Positions 1-7,873 of a stretch of DNA of 37,553 nt are shown piece by piece. The stretch is from an uncultured Bacillota bacterium. Its GTDB lineage: Bacteria; Bacillota; Clostridia; Peptostreptococcales; Anaerovoracaceae. The stretch's first letter is position 1. Each line of letters starts with the position of its first letter. The stretch spans positions 1 to 37,553 of the forward strand of contig CASFAX010000003.1 of NCBI GenBank assembly GCA_949292945.1, written 5' to 3'. The notes under the pieces are model-generated. The model ran no database searches. It saw nothing but the letters and a program-made list of their open reading frames with translations, and was not told the DNA's origin. Both the position numbers and the translations under genes were made by a program.

Positions 1-123
1 CACCAGTACCTGCCGCATCAGTATCATAAGGTCCTGGAAGGTACCCTGATACCTACAGGGGAAAATCTCGCGGCTGACCATGTGAGAGAAGTGTTCTATC
101 ATTATGAATACGCCGTGAAATAG
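1..123 (+). CDS. C-terminal 40 codons of an unidentified protein (5' end outside the window)
   Basis: Frame 1 is open from the first base of the window to the TAG at 121-123. The visible tail ends in VFYHYEYAVK and contains KVLEGTLIPTGENLA. I do not recognise the family from this fragment. It ends only 9 bases before the next start codon and is on the same strand, so it is probably co-transcribed with the cytidylyltransferase and dehydrogenase genes that follow. By context it could act in synthesis of a polyol-phosphate surface polymer, for example as a LicD- or glycosyltransferase-type enzyme, but that is inference only. Confidence 0.6.
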   Translation, partial: HQYLPHQYHKVLEGTLIPTGENLAADHVREVFYHYEYAVK

Positions 124-132
124 GAGTACAAG

Positions 133-843
133 ATGAATAAAAACTTTTTACTTATGATGATGGGAGGAAGCGGTACCAGATTCGGAGCCGATATCCCTAA
201 ACAGTACATTGAGATAGACGACATTCCCGTATTCGTATACATTGTAGAGAAGTATTCGAAAATGTCCGAGATAGACGAGATGATTATAGTGTCCCATAAG
301 GACTGGATAGACTTTGTGGAAGACTGGGTGAAAAGGCTGGACGTTAAAATACCGTGGAAGATCACCGCAGGAGGTGATACAAGGTCTGAGTCGGTGTATA
401 ACGGTCTGACAGCTATGAAGGAAAGTGCAGCTGCGGATGACGTGGTTCTGATTCACGATGCTACACACCCTTACGTGGACATTCAGGGAACAAAGGATGT
501 AATCGACGCAGTAAATGAGTTCGGCGGTGCAACTCTAGGTGCTTTTCAATACGATACCGTTTATCAGATGAATGAGGAACATTTTATCGAGAAGGTGGTT
601 CCAAGGCAGGAGATTGTATCTGGAGCCTCACCTGAGGCATTCAGGTTTGGCGAAATTTATGAGATCTACAGCACGTCGACACCTGAGGAATTTGAGAAAA
701 TGACATCTGCGGGAGCTATAGCGCTTGCTCACGGCATAGATATGAAAGTTATACAGGCTGATGTTATAAATCTTAAGATAACATATAAGAACGACATGGA
801 AGTTTTCAAGAAACTGGCTAAAACGTATTTCTTTGAGAAGTAG
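133..843 (+). CDS. IspD/TarI-family cytidylyltransferase (probable polyol-phosphate cytidylyltransferase)
   Basis: This 236-residue protein has the nucleotidyltransferase fold of the IspD/TarI family, which joins CTP to a sugar-alcohol phosphate to give a CDP-polyol. Visible motifs are the glycine-rich CTP loop GGSGTRFG (residues 11-18), PKQY (22-25), GGDTRSESV (80-88), HDATHP (108-113) and NLKITYKNDM near the C-terminus. The length matches the family. In typical IspD the third motif reads HDxxRP; here the arginine is histidine, which suggests a non-IspD substrate. An adjacent alcohol dehydrogenase resembles the tarI-tarJ arrangement, where ribulose-5-phosphate is reduced and then activated as CDP-ribitol. 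Ribitol-5-phosphate is therefore the favoured but unproven substrate; methylerythritol phosphate is the alternative. GGAGTACAAG before the ATG gives an acceptable ribosome binding site. Confidence 0.82.
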   Translation: MNKNFLLMMMGGSGTRFGADIPKQYIEIDDIPVFVYIVEKYSKMSEIDEMIIVSHKDWIDFVEDWVKRLDVKIPWKITAGGDTRSESVYNGLTAMKESAAADDVVLIHDATHPYVDIQGTKDVIDAVNEFGGATLGAFQYDTVYQMNEEHFIEKVVPRQEIVSGASPEAFRFGEIYEIYSTSTPEEFEKMTSAGAIALAHGIDMKVIQADVINLKITYKNDMEVFKKLAKTYFFEK

Positions 844-860
844 ACAAGGGAGGGTGAAAT

Positions 861-1907
861 ATGAGAGCTGCAGTTTTATATGGAAATGAAGATATAAGGT
901 ACGAGGAAAATTACCCGGAACCTGAAGTTAAACCGGGCCAGATCAAAGTGAGAGCAATAGCTTCGGGAATATGCGGATCGGACATCCCAAGAGTTCTGGC
1001 GAATGGAGCCAGAAAGTATCCTATAATACTCGGACATGAGTGCGGAGGATATGTCGTAGAAACGGGAGACGGCGTGGAAAGTGTAAAGCCGGGAGATCAC
1101 GTTGCCATTGTGCCTCTGATTCCGTGTATGGAATGTGAGGACTGCGAAGCAGGAAACTATTCCCTTTGCAAGCACTACAGCTTTATAGGTTCCCGTCAGA
1201 ATGGAACCTTTGCGGAATTTGTGGTAGTGCCGGAGCATCATGCAATAAAAGTAGACGAAAACGTACCGTTTGAAGAAGTTGCTCTCTTTGAGCCTTGTTC
1301 AGTTGCTCTTCACGGACTTAAGCAGGCAGGCTTCAAGCCGGGAAAGACAGTGGCTATCCTCGGCGGCGGAACAGTTGGCCTTTTTGCAATGCAGTGGGCG
1401 AAGATTCTCGGAGCAGAAAAAGTGGTTGCATTTGAGTATGTTCAGGAGAAGCTGGAGCTTTCCAGAAAAGCCGGAGCAGATGAAATCGTGTGGACTGCCG
1501 AAGAAGACTATATGGAAAAAGCCATGGCGTTTACCGGAGGCAGAGGATATGACTATGTGTTCGAAACGGCAGGTTCTGTAGCAACCATGCATATGGCTTT
1601 TGAGCTCGTAAAAAACAAGGGGCAGATATGCTTTATCGGTACGCCTACGGCTGATATAACATTTACTCCTAAACAGTGGGAGAATATAAACCGGAAGGAA
1701 ATGTACATTACGGGTTCCTGGATGTCCTATTCAAAACCTTGGCCGGGTGATGAGTGGGAGCTTACTCAGAAGCATTTTGCAGCAGGAGATTTAAAGTGTA
1801 TCGACGGAATGATACATAAGGAATTTGATATCAAGGATGCTGACAAAGCATTCAAAATGTTTAAAAACAAAGAAGTAAAGGGAAAGATACTGCTTACGTG
1901 CAGATAA
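861..1907 (+). CDS. Zinc-dependent alcohol/polyol dehydrogenase, GatD-like
   Basis: A 348-residue medium-chain zinc alcohol dehydrogenase. Catalytic zinc ligands are visible as C38 in ICGSD, H59-E60 in GHE and E144 in LFEP. Four structural-zinc cysteines lie at 89, 92, 95 and 103. The NAD(P)-binding loop GGGTVG is at 168-173. The overall sequence, including GSWMSYSKPWPGDEW near the C-terminus, is closest in my memory to galactitol-1-phosphate 5-dehydrogenase-like enzymes rather than to classical TarJ. The gene starts 17 bases after the cytidylyltransferase stop with AGGGAGGGTG as ribosome binding site, so the two are one operon. I infer that it supplies the reduced sugar phosphate that the cytidylyltransferase activates. 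Confidence 0.85.
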   Translation: MRAAVLYGNEDIRYEENYPEPEVKPGQIKVRAIASGICGSDIPRVLANGARKYPIILGHECGGYVVETGDGVESVKPGDHVAIVPLIPCMECEDCEAGNYSLCKHYSFIGSRQNGTFAEFVVVPEHHAIKVDENVPFEEVALFEPCSVALHGLKQAGFKPGKTVAILGGGTVGLFAMQWAKILGAEKVVAFEYVQEKLELSRKAGADEIVWTAEEDYMEKAMAFTGGRGYDYVFETAGSVATMHMAFELVKNKGQICFIGTPTADITFTPKQWENINRKEMYITGSWMSYSKPWPGDEWELTQKHFAAGDLKCIDGMIHKEFDIKDADKAFKMFKNKEVKGKILLTCR

Positions 1908-1950
1908 AAATCAAGTCATAGGTAAATACTATTAGGGGGAGGCATTATAT

Positions 1951-1998
1951 ATGTACTCCCCGGTTTTATGTTATTATGAAGATAAAAGAAAGATTTAA
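1951..1998 (+). CDS. Possible 15-codon leader ORF overlapping the acyltransferase start
   Basis: The strong GGGGGAGG at 1935-1942 is 8 bases before an ATG at 1951, which opens a 15-codon frame (MYSPVLCYYEDKRKI) ending in TAA at 1996-1998. The acyltransferase ATG at 1976 lies inside it in another frame and has no purine-rich site of its own nearby. Translation of the short frame could therefore feed ribosomes to the acyltransferase start. The short peptide itself resembles nothing I know. Confidence 0.3.
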   Translation: MYSPVLCYYEDKRKI

Positions 1999-3016
1999 TT
2001 TTAATCTCAATGATATAAGTGTTTATAAAAACGAAATATATGGTACCGCTATCATCTGGATTATGCTCTTCCATGCAATAGATATACTTGGGTTAAGTTA
2101 CTCCAAAAGTTTTCCCTCATTATCCATTATTGACAATTTGATAGGATACGGAAACATGGGTGTAGAAGTATTTCTATTGTATTCGGGTATATGCCTTTAT
2201 TTTTCCTTCCAGAAAAGCAATGACTTATTTACATTTCTTAAGAAAAGGGTAGTAAGGCTTTTTTTGCCGGTAATTTTCATTGAAACGGCATATTGGGTGT
2301 ATATATGTTTTTTATCACCTGACGCTGACGGATGGGCTGCGTTTTTTGAGCGAGAACTCCTGTTAAGATTTTGGCTTACCGGAGATCAACAGATTTACTT
2401 TGTTTCGCTGATATTTGTCTGCTATCTGTTTTACCCATACATACATTCAATTCTTTTTACGGCTTCCGATAATAAAAAAAGAACAGGACTGATGTGTATT
2501 GTCTTGATGGCTTTGGCGGTCTTTATAGCCGTTTTAATTATGAACGGACAAAGCGAGTTATATTCGAGAATTGAAATAGCGCTTACAAGGTTTCCTATAT
2601 TTATTTTCGGATGCTATTTGGGTAAAGCAGTTTATGAAAGAAAGGCTCTTCCAAAATGGAGTTTCTGGATAGTGCTGATAGTTGCCATATCGCAGTTTTT
2701 GATTTTGGATATGGGTGCTATTGATGGAATATTGAAGAGGTATTTTTATTTTATTGGAGGAGTGTCCATTACTATGCTCATTCCAATGCTGCTCAAAATC
2801 ATCTCATGTAAACCGTTAAATAAATTTTTAGGATTTATGGGAAACATTTCTCTGAACCTTTATCTTGCCCATATTATGATAATAAGAGTATACAGATACA
2901 CGTCGTGGAGCGAAGATTGCAGACTTCTGCATTATCTGGTGATATTGATAATAAGTGTAATTTTATCTTTTGTCATAGAGATAGCGGTGAAGAAGCTCAG
3001 AAAACTGATTTTGTAA
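1976..3016 (+). CDS. Acyltransferase 3 family membrane protein
   Basis: A 346-residue integral membrane protein with roughly ten hydrophobic segments. The first contains FHA (H33), at the place where acyltransferase-3 (OafA/WecH-like) proteins carry their conserved histidine. This family transfers acetyl or other acyl groups to extracellular polysaccharides or surface glycopolymers. The C-terminal segment GNISLNLYLAHIMIIRVYR is typical of the family. The DNA is visibly richer in A+T than its neighbours, suggesting horizontal acquisition, as is common for polymer-modifying genes. It follows the cytidylyltransferase/dehydrogenase pair by about 70 bases and probably decorates the same surface polymer. 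The ATG at 1976 lacks a close ribosome binding site; no in-frame alternative is better placed. Confidence 0.8.
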   Translation: MKIKERFNFNLNDISVYKNEIYGTAIIWIMLFHAIDILGLSYSKSFPSLSIIDNLIGYGNMGVEVFLLYSGICLYFSFQKSNDLFTFLKKRVVRLFLPVIFIETAYWVYICFLSPDADGWAAFFERELLLRFWLTGDQQIYFVSLIFVCYLFYPYIHSILFTASDNKKRTGLMCIVLMALAVFIAVLIMNGQSELYSRIEIALTRFPIFIFGCYLGKAVYERKALPKWSFWIVLIVAISQFLILDMGAIDGILKRYFYFIGGVSITMLIPMLLKIISCKPLNKFLGFMGNISLNLYLAHIMIIRVYRYTSWSEDCRLLHYLVILIISVILSFVIEIAVKKLRKLIL

Positions 3017-3709
3017 ATTCCCATTCTAGGAGGGGAGGAATCTCTTCCGTTTACGTAAAGTGATTCAAAAGCACTGCCTAAACCTTAACGGAGTTAAGGC
3101 TCAAGCGATAATCCGAGAGGTTTTACGTAACCAGAAGGAGAATCCGAAGGCAAGTAGCAGTTATAATTGAGAATATTAAGGTGTTATTTCCATATGATGG
3201 AAATAAATATGGGGAAAGATAGCAAAAACACCGGAAAATGCAAGCCTTCAGGGCATCAGTTAAGGTTAATGAACTTCCAGCTAATACTTTTACTTAACTT
3301 TGTTAAGGTCAGCGGGCTGAAACATGGTACCATACCTTAACAGATTAAGTCGCCAATGCCGTGTTAGAGCTCAAAACATGTGCTGATTACGTATGCGAAA
3401 ATGAGAAGTCGATAGGCGTTGCAGAGGCAATAGAAAGATTCTGCTTATAAGGGAGTTTGACGAAACCAGTGAAGATTGCTGCCGTGGTAAAGGCGAAGTT
3501 TCGCTAAAACAGCATAGACAATACGAAAGGTCAAGGGTAATGAAGATAAGCGCTTCAAAATTCTTGACCTTTTTGATAGAGACGGGCTGAATCGTAGAAA
3601 ATGGCCTTGACCTTTCTATTGCGTAGCAGGACATTCGTCAAACCGGCGATATGGAAAACTTTGCTCCGTCAAAGCGGTAGGAAACCACTGCAACTTCCGC
3701 GCCAATGTC
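3017..3709. other. 693-bp region without a convincing gene, rich in short inverted repeats
   Basis: The region separates the plus-strand acyltransferase from the minus-strand rluA-like gene. Its left part has six copies of GTTAAGG or its complement, one of the complement copies imperfect (3083-3089, 3093-3099, 3259-3265, about 3292-3298, 3302-3308, 3335-3341), forming hairpins such as CCTTAAC-GGA-GTTAAGG. TTACGTAAA at 3051-3059 can pair with 3122-3130 around the first hairpin. Its right part has GAAAGGTCAAGG at 3525-3536, which can pair with 3563-3572 or, perfectly, with 3605-3616. Two open stretches (3358-3447 and 3444-3587) join through a -1 shift but have no start and resemble nothing I can name. 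It may be a structured RNA, a mobile-element scar or a decayed gene. Confidence 0.5.
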
Positions 3710-5164
3710 TCACACCTCTATCCAGTACCGCTCCAGGTGGACGTCTTCCTCGGGGAAGTAGACGGTGGATTCGTAGACGCCGCCGCAGGCTATTATGGTC
3801 TTGCGACTGGCAGGGTTGTCGTCGGCACAGGTCAGGAGGACGCGGCTGAGGCCGATGGCGCGGCAGTAGTGGAGGACTCTTTCCAGCATTTTGCGGGCGT
3901 AGCCGTGGCCGCGTTCTGACGGTCTTACGCAGTAGCCGATGTGGCCGCCGTATTTTCTGAGAAAGTCATTAAGTTCGTGGCGGGTATCTATCATTCCGAC
4001 GATTTTGCGGTCGTGCTCCCTTACGAAGATGAACTGGGTGTAAGGGACAGAATCTTCGTTTTCTCTGGAGTATACCTGTTCTGCCTTAAGCTCGGCGAGC
4101 CAGTCAGATGCGGAAAGAACTTTCAGGCGGCCGGTTCCGTGCATGACGGTTCCGTCTGCAATGAATTCATCACGGAAGCTTTCTATTTCGTCCAGGTATG
4201 TGGAATCAGGCCTTGCAAGGTGAAGCCTTTCTCCTACAGGTGCGAGGGTGCCGGTCTCGATGCTCTCTACCAGCCTTTTCATATCGTCAGGCAGTGGGGC
4301 CCGGCAGGTTACAGGCTCGGCGGAAACAGGATGGGCAAAGCTCAGAGAAAAGGCGTGAAGGGCCTGACGAGGGAAAAGGGAAGTGTCACCGCCGTAGAGC
4401 CAGTCGCCGACGAGGGGATGGCCTATGTGGGACATGTGAACCCGTATTTGGTGAGTGCGGCCTGTTACGAGGTGAAGCTCCACTTCGGTAAAGCCTGCGG
4501 CGAAACGCCTGAGGACTTTTACCTCTGTAAGGCTTGCCTGGCCGCCGTCTTTTTCTTCCATGACGCATCTTCTGATGTTTCCGTCTGCGGGACGGCCTAT
4601 GGGAAGGTCGATCTTAAAATCGTCATCATCGATTATTCCGTGAACGATTGCGATGTAGCGCTTATCGGTGAGATTTGCCTTCATCTGCTTGGTAAGCTCG
4701 TTTTGGGCGTGGGAATTTTTTGCAACTATAAGAAGCCCGGACGTGTCCATGTCCAGGCGGTTTACGAATCTGACCTTATAGCTTTCGCCCCGGTCAGCCA
4801 TGTACTTCATTAGACCGTTTGCTACGGTGTGGCTCTGATGGCCGCTGGTGGGGTGGACGGTGATTCCGGGCTGTTTGTTTATGACCAGTATGTCGTCGTC
4901 CTCAAAGACTGCATCTATGGGAATATCCTCGGCAGGGAAGCTGCTCTTTTCCTCCGGAAGGTCTACGCATATTTCATCACCTTCGTCAGCAGGAACCCAG
5001 CCGGGGACTCTGTTTCCGTTAAGGGTTATGAGGTCGTCTCTCTTTATTTTGGTCATGAGCCGGGAAGAAAAGCCGAACTTGCTCCGTATCAGTCTTTTTA
5101 CGGGAACTCCGGCTTCATCAGCTTTGACCGTGAACTTGAATTTCTCTGAATTTAAATCTTTCAT
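3710..5164 (-). CDS. RluA-family pseudouridine synthase fused to a GNAT acetyltransferase
   Basis: This 484-residue protein joins two enzymes. Residues 1-305 form an RluA-type RNA pseudouridine synthase: an S4-like N-terminus, the catalytic motif RLDMDTSG (136-143, nucleophile D138) and GRTHQIRVH (235-243). Residues 313-484 form a GNAT acetyltransferase with an acetyl-CoA loop at ERGHGYARKML (417-427) and the DNPASRKTIIACGG motif. RluA enzymes convert uridine to pseudouridine in rRNA or tRNA; GNAT domains acetylate amines of small molecules or proteins. The target of either half is not visible. The ATG directly abuts the nadK stop (TAG-ATG), so translation is probably coupled. There is no stop or frameshift between the two halves. 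Confidence 0.88.
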   Translation of the reverse strand: MKDLNSEKFKFTVKADEAGVPVKRLIRSKFGFSSRLMTKIKRDDLITLNGNRVPGWVPADEGDEICVDLPEEKSSFPAEDIPIDAVFEDDDILVINKQPGITVHPTSGHQSHTVANGLMKYMADRGESYKVRFVNRLDMDTSGLLIVAKNSHAQNELTKQMKANLTDKRYIAIVHGIIDDDDFKIDLPIGRPADGNIRRCVMEEKDGGQASLTEVKVLRRFAAGFTEVELHLVTGRTHQIRVHMSHIGHPLVGDWLYGGDTSLFPRQALHAFSLSFAHPVSAEPVTCRAPLPDDMKRLVESIETGTLAPVGERLHLARPDSTYLDEIESFRDEFIADGTVMHGTGRLKVLSASDWLAELKAEQVYSRENEDSVPYTQFIFVREHDRKIVGMIDTRHELNDFLRKYGGHIGYCVRPSERGHGYARKMLERVLHYCRAIGLSRVLLTCADDNPASRKTIIACGGVYESTVYFPEEDVHLERYWIEV

Positions 5165-5968
5165 CTACAGGAACTTTGACTTTACCTTTCTCCAGAAATC
5201 GTAGCTTTCAAATCTCATCAGGTTTACCTTTATGTCGGAAAAGGAAACCGTCATCTCCTTCACGTTGTCGTACTCGCAGATGTATCCGTCGTAGACTATC
5301 CGTATTCCAGACGGCCTTGCAGACATATCGGGAACGGCTCCCAGGGACAGGTCTGACGGAAGGAGAATGCTGGATGTAAAGGACCTGTACGCAGTAGTGT
5401 TCATGGGAGCTATAGGCGTCACTTGAAGGACGTTAAGGCGCGGGTCCACTATGCTGCCGCCCAGGGAGTAGTTATACGCCGTGCTTCCTGCCGGGGTAGA
5501 TATGAGAAGTCCGTCGCCGCTGAACCGCTCGATGAACTTTTCGCCTATGGAAATGTTCAGATGAACGGAATAGCTGGAAGCTCCGGTTATGACGACTTCG
5601 TTAAGTCCGGTGTGGGTAAAGTCTCTGTCGTCTGATTTTATGTTAATGCGGACGGTGGACAGAGACTGAACCGAATATCTGTCGTTGGTGTAATTGAATA
5701 TGAAATCGTCCAGCCTGTCCGGCATTATCTCCTGAAAAAAACCCAGGTGGCCGGTGTTGATTCCTATTATGGGCATCTGAGGGAAGTCGAACTTGTGGAT
5801 GGCTTCGATAAACGTTCCGTCTCCTCCTACCACCACCAGAAGATCGGCGTCGCTGCAGAACTTCTCCGATACGGAAAATCCCACGTTATCGAGCTTTCTT
5901 ATGAGCTTCTTTACCGTATTTACAGAGCTGGCTGTTTCGTTTGCAAAAATACATATCTTTCTGTTCAT
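5165..5968 (-). CDS. nadK: NAD kinase
   Basis: A 267-residue NAD kinase, which phosphorylates NAD to NADP in the cytosol and so sets the supply of reducing power for biosynthesis. The diagnostic motifs are GGDGT (48-52), NTGHLGF (71-77) and GDGLLISTPAGSTAY (151-165), which hold the nucleotide and the catalytic aspartate. The length fits the family. The gene lies 15 bases downstream of pepF and directly joins the pseudouridine synthase-acetyltransferase gene, so all three probably share the promoter upstream of pepF. In many clostridia nadK is followed by argR and recN; that arrangement is absent here. Confidence 0.95.
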   Translation of the reverse strand: MNRKICIFANETASSVNTVKKLIRKLDNVGFSVSEKFCSDADLLVVVGGDGTFIEAIHKFDFPQMPIIGINTGHLGFFQEIMPDRLDDFIFNYTNDRYSVQSLSTVRINIKSDDRDFTHTGLNEVVITGASSYSVHLNISIGEKFIERFSGDGLLISTPAGSTAYNYSLGGSIVDPRLNVLQVTPIAPMNTTAYRSFTSSILLPSDLSLGAVPDMSARPSGIRIVYDGYICEYDNVKEMTVSFSDIKVNLMRFESYDFWRKVKSKFL

Positions 5969-5983
5969 CTTAAAATCCTCTGC

Positions 5984-7783
5984 CTAAAGGAGGCTTTCGA
6001 ATTCGTCTATGAGAGCCTCAAAGGTCTTCATGGCATCCCTTACAGGCTCCGGCGATGTCATGTCTACTCCTGCAATCTTAAGTTCGTCTACAGGGTACAT
6101 GCTGCTTCCCGTCTTTAGGAATTTCTTGTAATCCTCGACGGCAGGGGCGCCTTCGGAAAGTATCCTGTCTGCTATGGCAGTAGCTGCGGAAAAACCGGTT
6201 GCGTACTGATATACGTAGTATGCCCTGTAGAAGTGAGGAATCCTTGCCCACTCGTACTGAATCATGTCGTCGTGGCTCAGCGCTTCGCCGAAGTAGAGGG
6301 TGTTAAGGTCGTCATATGTTTTGCACAGCCATTCAGCCGTCAGGCTTCCTCCTTCTTCCACCTGTCTGTGGGCCAGAAGCTCAAATTCCGCAAACATGGT
6401 CTGACGGAAGACGGTGGCTCTGAATTCCTCCAGATACCTGCAGAGGAGGTACTTTCTCATTTCGGTATCCTGCTCGTTATGGAGGAGGTGCTTAAGGGTC
6501 AGGGATTCGTTGACAGTTGAAGCGACTTCAGCAACGAAAATGGAGTAGTCGCCGTACGTAAACGGCTGAGCTTCCCTGGTGTAGCTGGAGTGCATGGAGT
6601 GACCGCACTCGTGAACCAGGGTCAGAACGTCCTGAAGCCTTCCCGTGTAGTTCATGAGAATGTAAGGGTAGCTGTCGTAGGATCCGAAGCTGTACGCTCC
6701 GCTGGTCTTGCCCGGAGTCTCGTAAACGTCTATCCATCCGCTTTCAACACCTTTTGTCAGACGGGAAATGTATTCGTTCCCCAGAGGTGCCAGACACTCT
6801 TTCATCATCTCCACAGCCTTTTCAAAAGGTATTTCCGTTTCGGGAACGGAGACGAGAGGGGCGTAAACGTCGTACATCCTAAGGTTCTTAACGCCGAGAA
6901 TCTTCTTCTTCAAAGCTATGTAGCGGTGAAGAACAGGAAGGTTTTCGTGAACGGCTTCGATGAGATTGTCGTATACGCTTTCCGGAATGTTTCCCGAAGA
7001 CATTGCGGCCTGTCTTGCCGAGTCGTAGCCTCTAATGGCGGACTCCGTAACGTCGGCTTTTACGGACGTGGAATAGATGGCCGCAAATGTATTTATGTGA
7101 CCCTTATATGCCTCGTACATTTTGTTAAAAGCTTTTTTCCTTACCTTCCTGTCCGGGCTTTCCATGAAGTTTATGTAATTGCCGTGGGTCAGGTCGTATT
7201 TGTTTCCGTCAGAATCTTTTACCTTTCCGAACTTAAGGTCTGCGTCAGACAGCATGGACTGTATGTTGTCAGGTGCTCCTGTGACTTCGCTGAGCCTTGC
7301 CAGGATGCTTTCTTCCTTCTCTGACAAAACGTGCTGTTTCATTCTCAGGGCATCCTTTATGACAAAATCGTAAGTCTTAAGACCGGAATTTTCATCGAGA
7401 AATCCCAGCAGCTTTTCCTCCGGAAGTGAAAGAAGCTCCGGCGAAAAGAAGCTGGCGGAAGCTCCGGCTTCGGCAGCTCTTGCGGTGATTATACCCAGCA
7501 TTTCCTGAGATGATCCCAGCCTGTTGTCCTCGTCCTGCTTCATCTTCGCGTAGCAGTAGGCCTTTTCAAACTTCTGATTTATGGCGTCAAGGTCTTTCAG
7601 CGCGGAAAGAAGGGTGTCAGATGATTCTCCCAGCTTTCCTTGGTAGGAAAGGAAGGCTTTCGTCATTTCCATGGCTTCGTCTACGTCTTTTTCCCAAGCC
7701 TGCCTGCTTTCGTACATCAGCTCGATTTTCCATTTATATTCAGGAGCTATATCGTCCCTGGATTTAATATTTTTTTCTCCCAT
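5984..7783 (-). CDS. pepF: Oligoendopeptidase F (M3 family zinc peptidase)
   Basis: A 599-residue M3B metallopeptidase that cleaves short peptides in the cytosol. The zinc-binding motif HECGH is at residues 391-395, in the usual LVHECGHSMHSS context, with the downstream FVAEVAST glutamate region. The open frame extends 51 codons further upstream, but AGGAGG five bases before the ATG at 7783 and the family's usual length of about 600 residues fix this start. The upstream extension would also run through the promoter. It is the first gene of a minus-strand operon with nadK and the RluA-GNAT fusion, and is divergent from murI. Confidence 0.95.
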   Translation of the reverse strand: MGEKNIKSRDDIAPEYKWKIELMYESRQAWEKDVDEAMEMTKAFLSYQGKLGESSDTLLSALKDLDAINQKFEKAYCYAKMKQDEDNRLGSSQEMLGIITARAAEAGASASFFSPELLSLPEEKLLGFLDENSGLKTYDFVIKDALRMKQHVLSEKEESILARLSEVTGAPDNIQSMLSDADLKFGKVKDSDGNKYDLTHGNYINFMESPDRKVRKKAFNKMYEAYKGHINTFAAIYSTSVKADVTESAIRGYDSARQAAMSSGNIPESVYDNLIEAVHENLPVLHRYIALKKKILGVKNLRMYDVYAPLVSVPETEIPFEKAVEMMKECLAPLGNEYISRLTKGVESGWIDVYETPGKTSGAYSFGSYDSYPYILMNYTGRLQDVLTLVHECGHSMHSSYTREAQPFTYGDYSIFVAEVASTVNESLTLKHLLHNEQDTEMRKYLLCRYLEEFRATVFRQTMFAEFELLAHRQVEEGGSLTAEWLCKTYDDLNTLYFGEALSHDDMIQYEWARIPHFYRAYYVYQYATGFSAATAIADRILSEGAPAVEDYKKFLKTGSSMYPVDELKIAGVDMTSPEPVRDAMKTFEALIDEFESLL

Positions 7784-7820
7784 TATGTCCTCCTGTATGG
7801 TAAAATGTTTTCTGTAGCGT

Positions 7821-7849
7821 TTGCTTTCGCCGTTACTTAACAGTATAAC
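7821..7849 (+). promoter_or_regulatory. Promoter for murI operon
   Basis: TTGCTT (7821-7826), 17 bases, then TATAAC (7844-7849) make a good vegetative promoter, about 25 bases before the murI ATG. It overlaps the -10 of the divergent pepF promoter. Confidence 0.7.
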
Positions 7850-7872
7850 ATAAATCGAAAGGGAATAATATA
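7842..7872 (-). promoter_or_regulatory. Divergent promoter for pepF operon
   Basis: On the minus strand TATACT (7847-7842) is a good -10 element, with an AT-rich, poorly matching -35 region near 7865-7870. The -10 shares bases 7844-7847 with the murI -10, so both promoters cannot be open at the same time. Confidence 0.5.
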
Positions 7873-7873
7873 A

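Noticed and set aside
3017..3709. OLE RNA, group I or group II intron, tmRNA or RNase P RNA in the gene-free region
   Set aside because: None of the conserved sequence blocks I know for these RNAs is visible, so only an unnamed structured region is reported.
3941..4813. 290-codon plus-strand ORF
   Set aside because: It is antisense to the RluA-GNAT fusion, which has intact motifs on the other strand.
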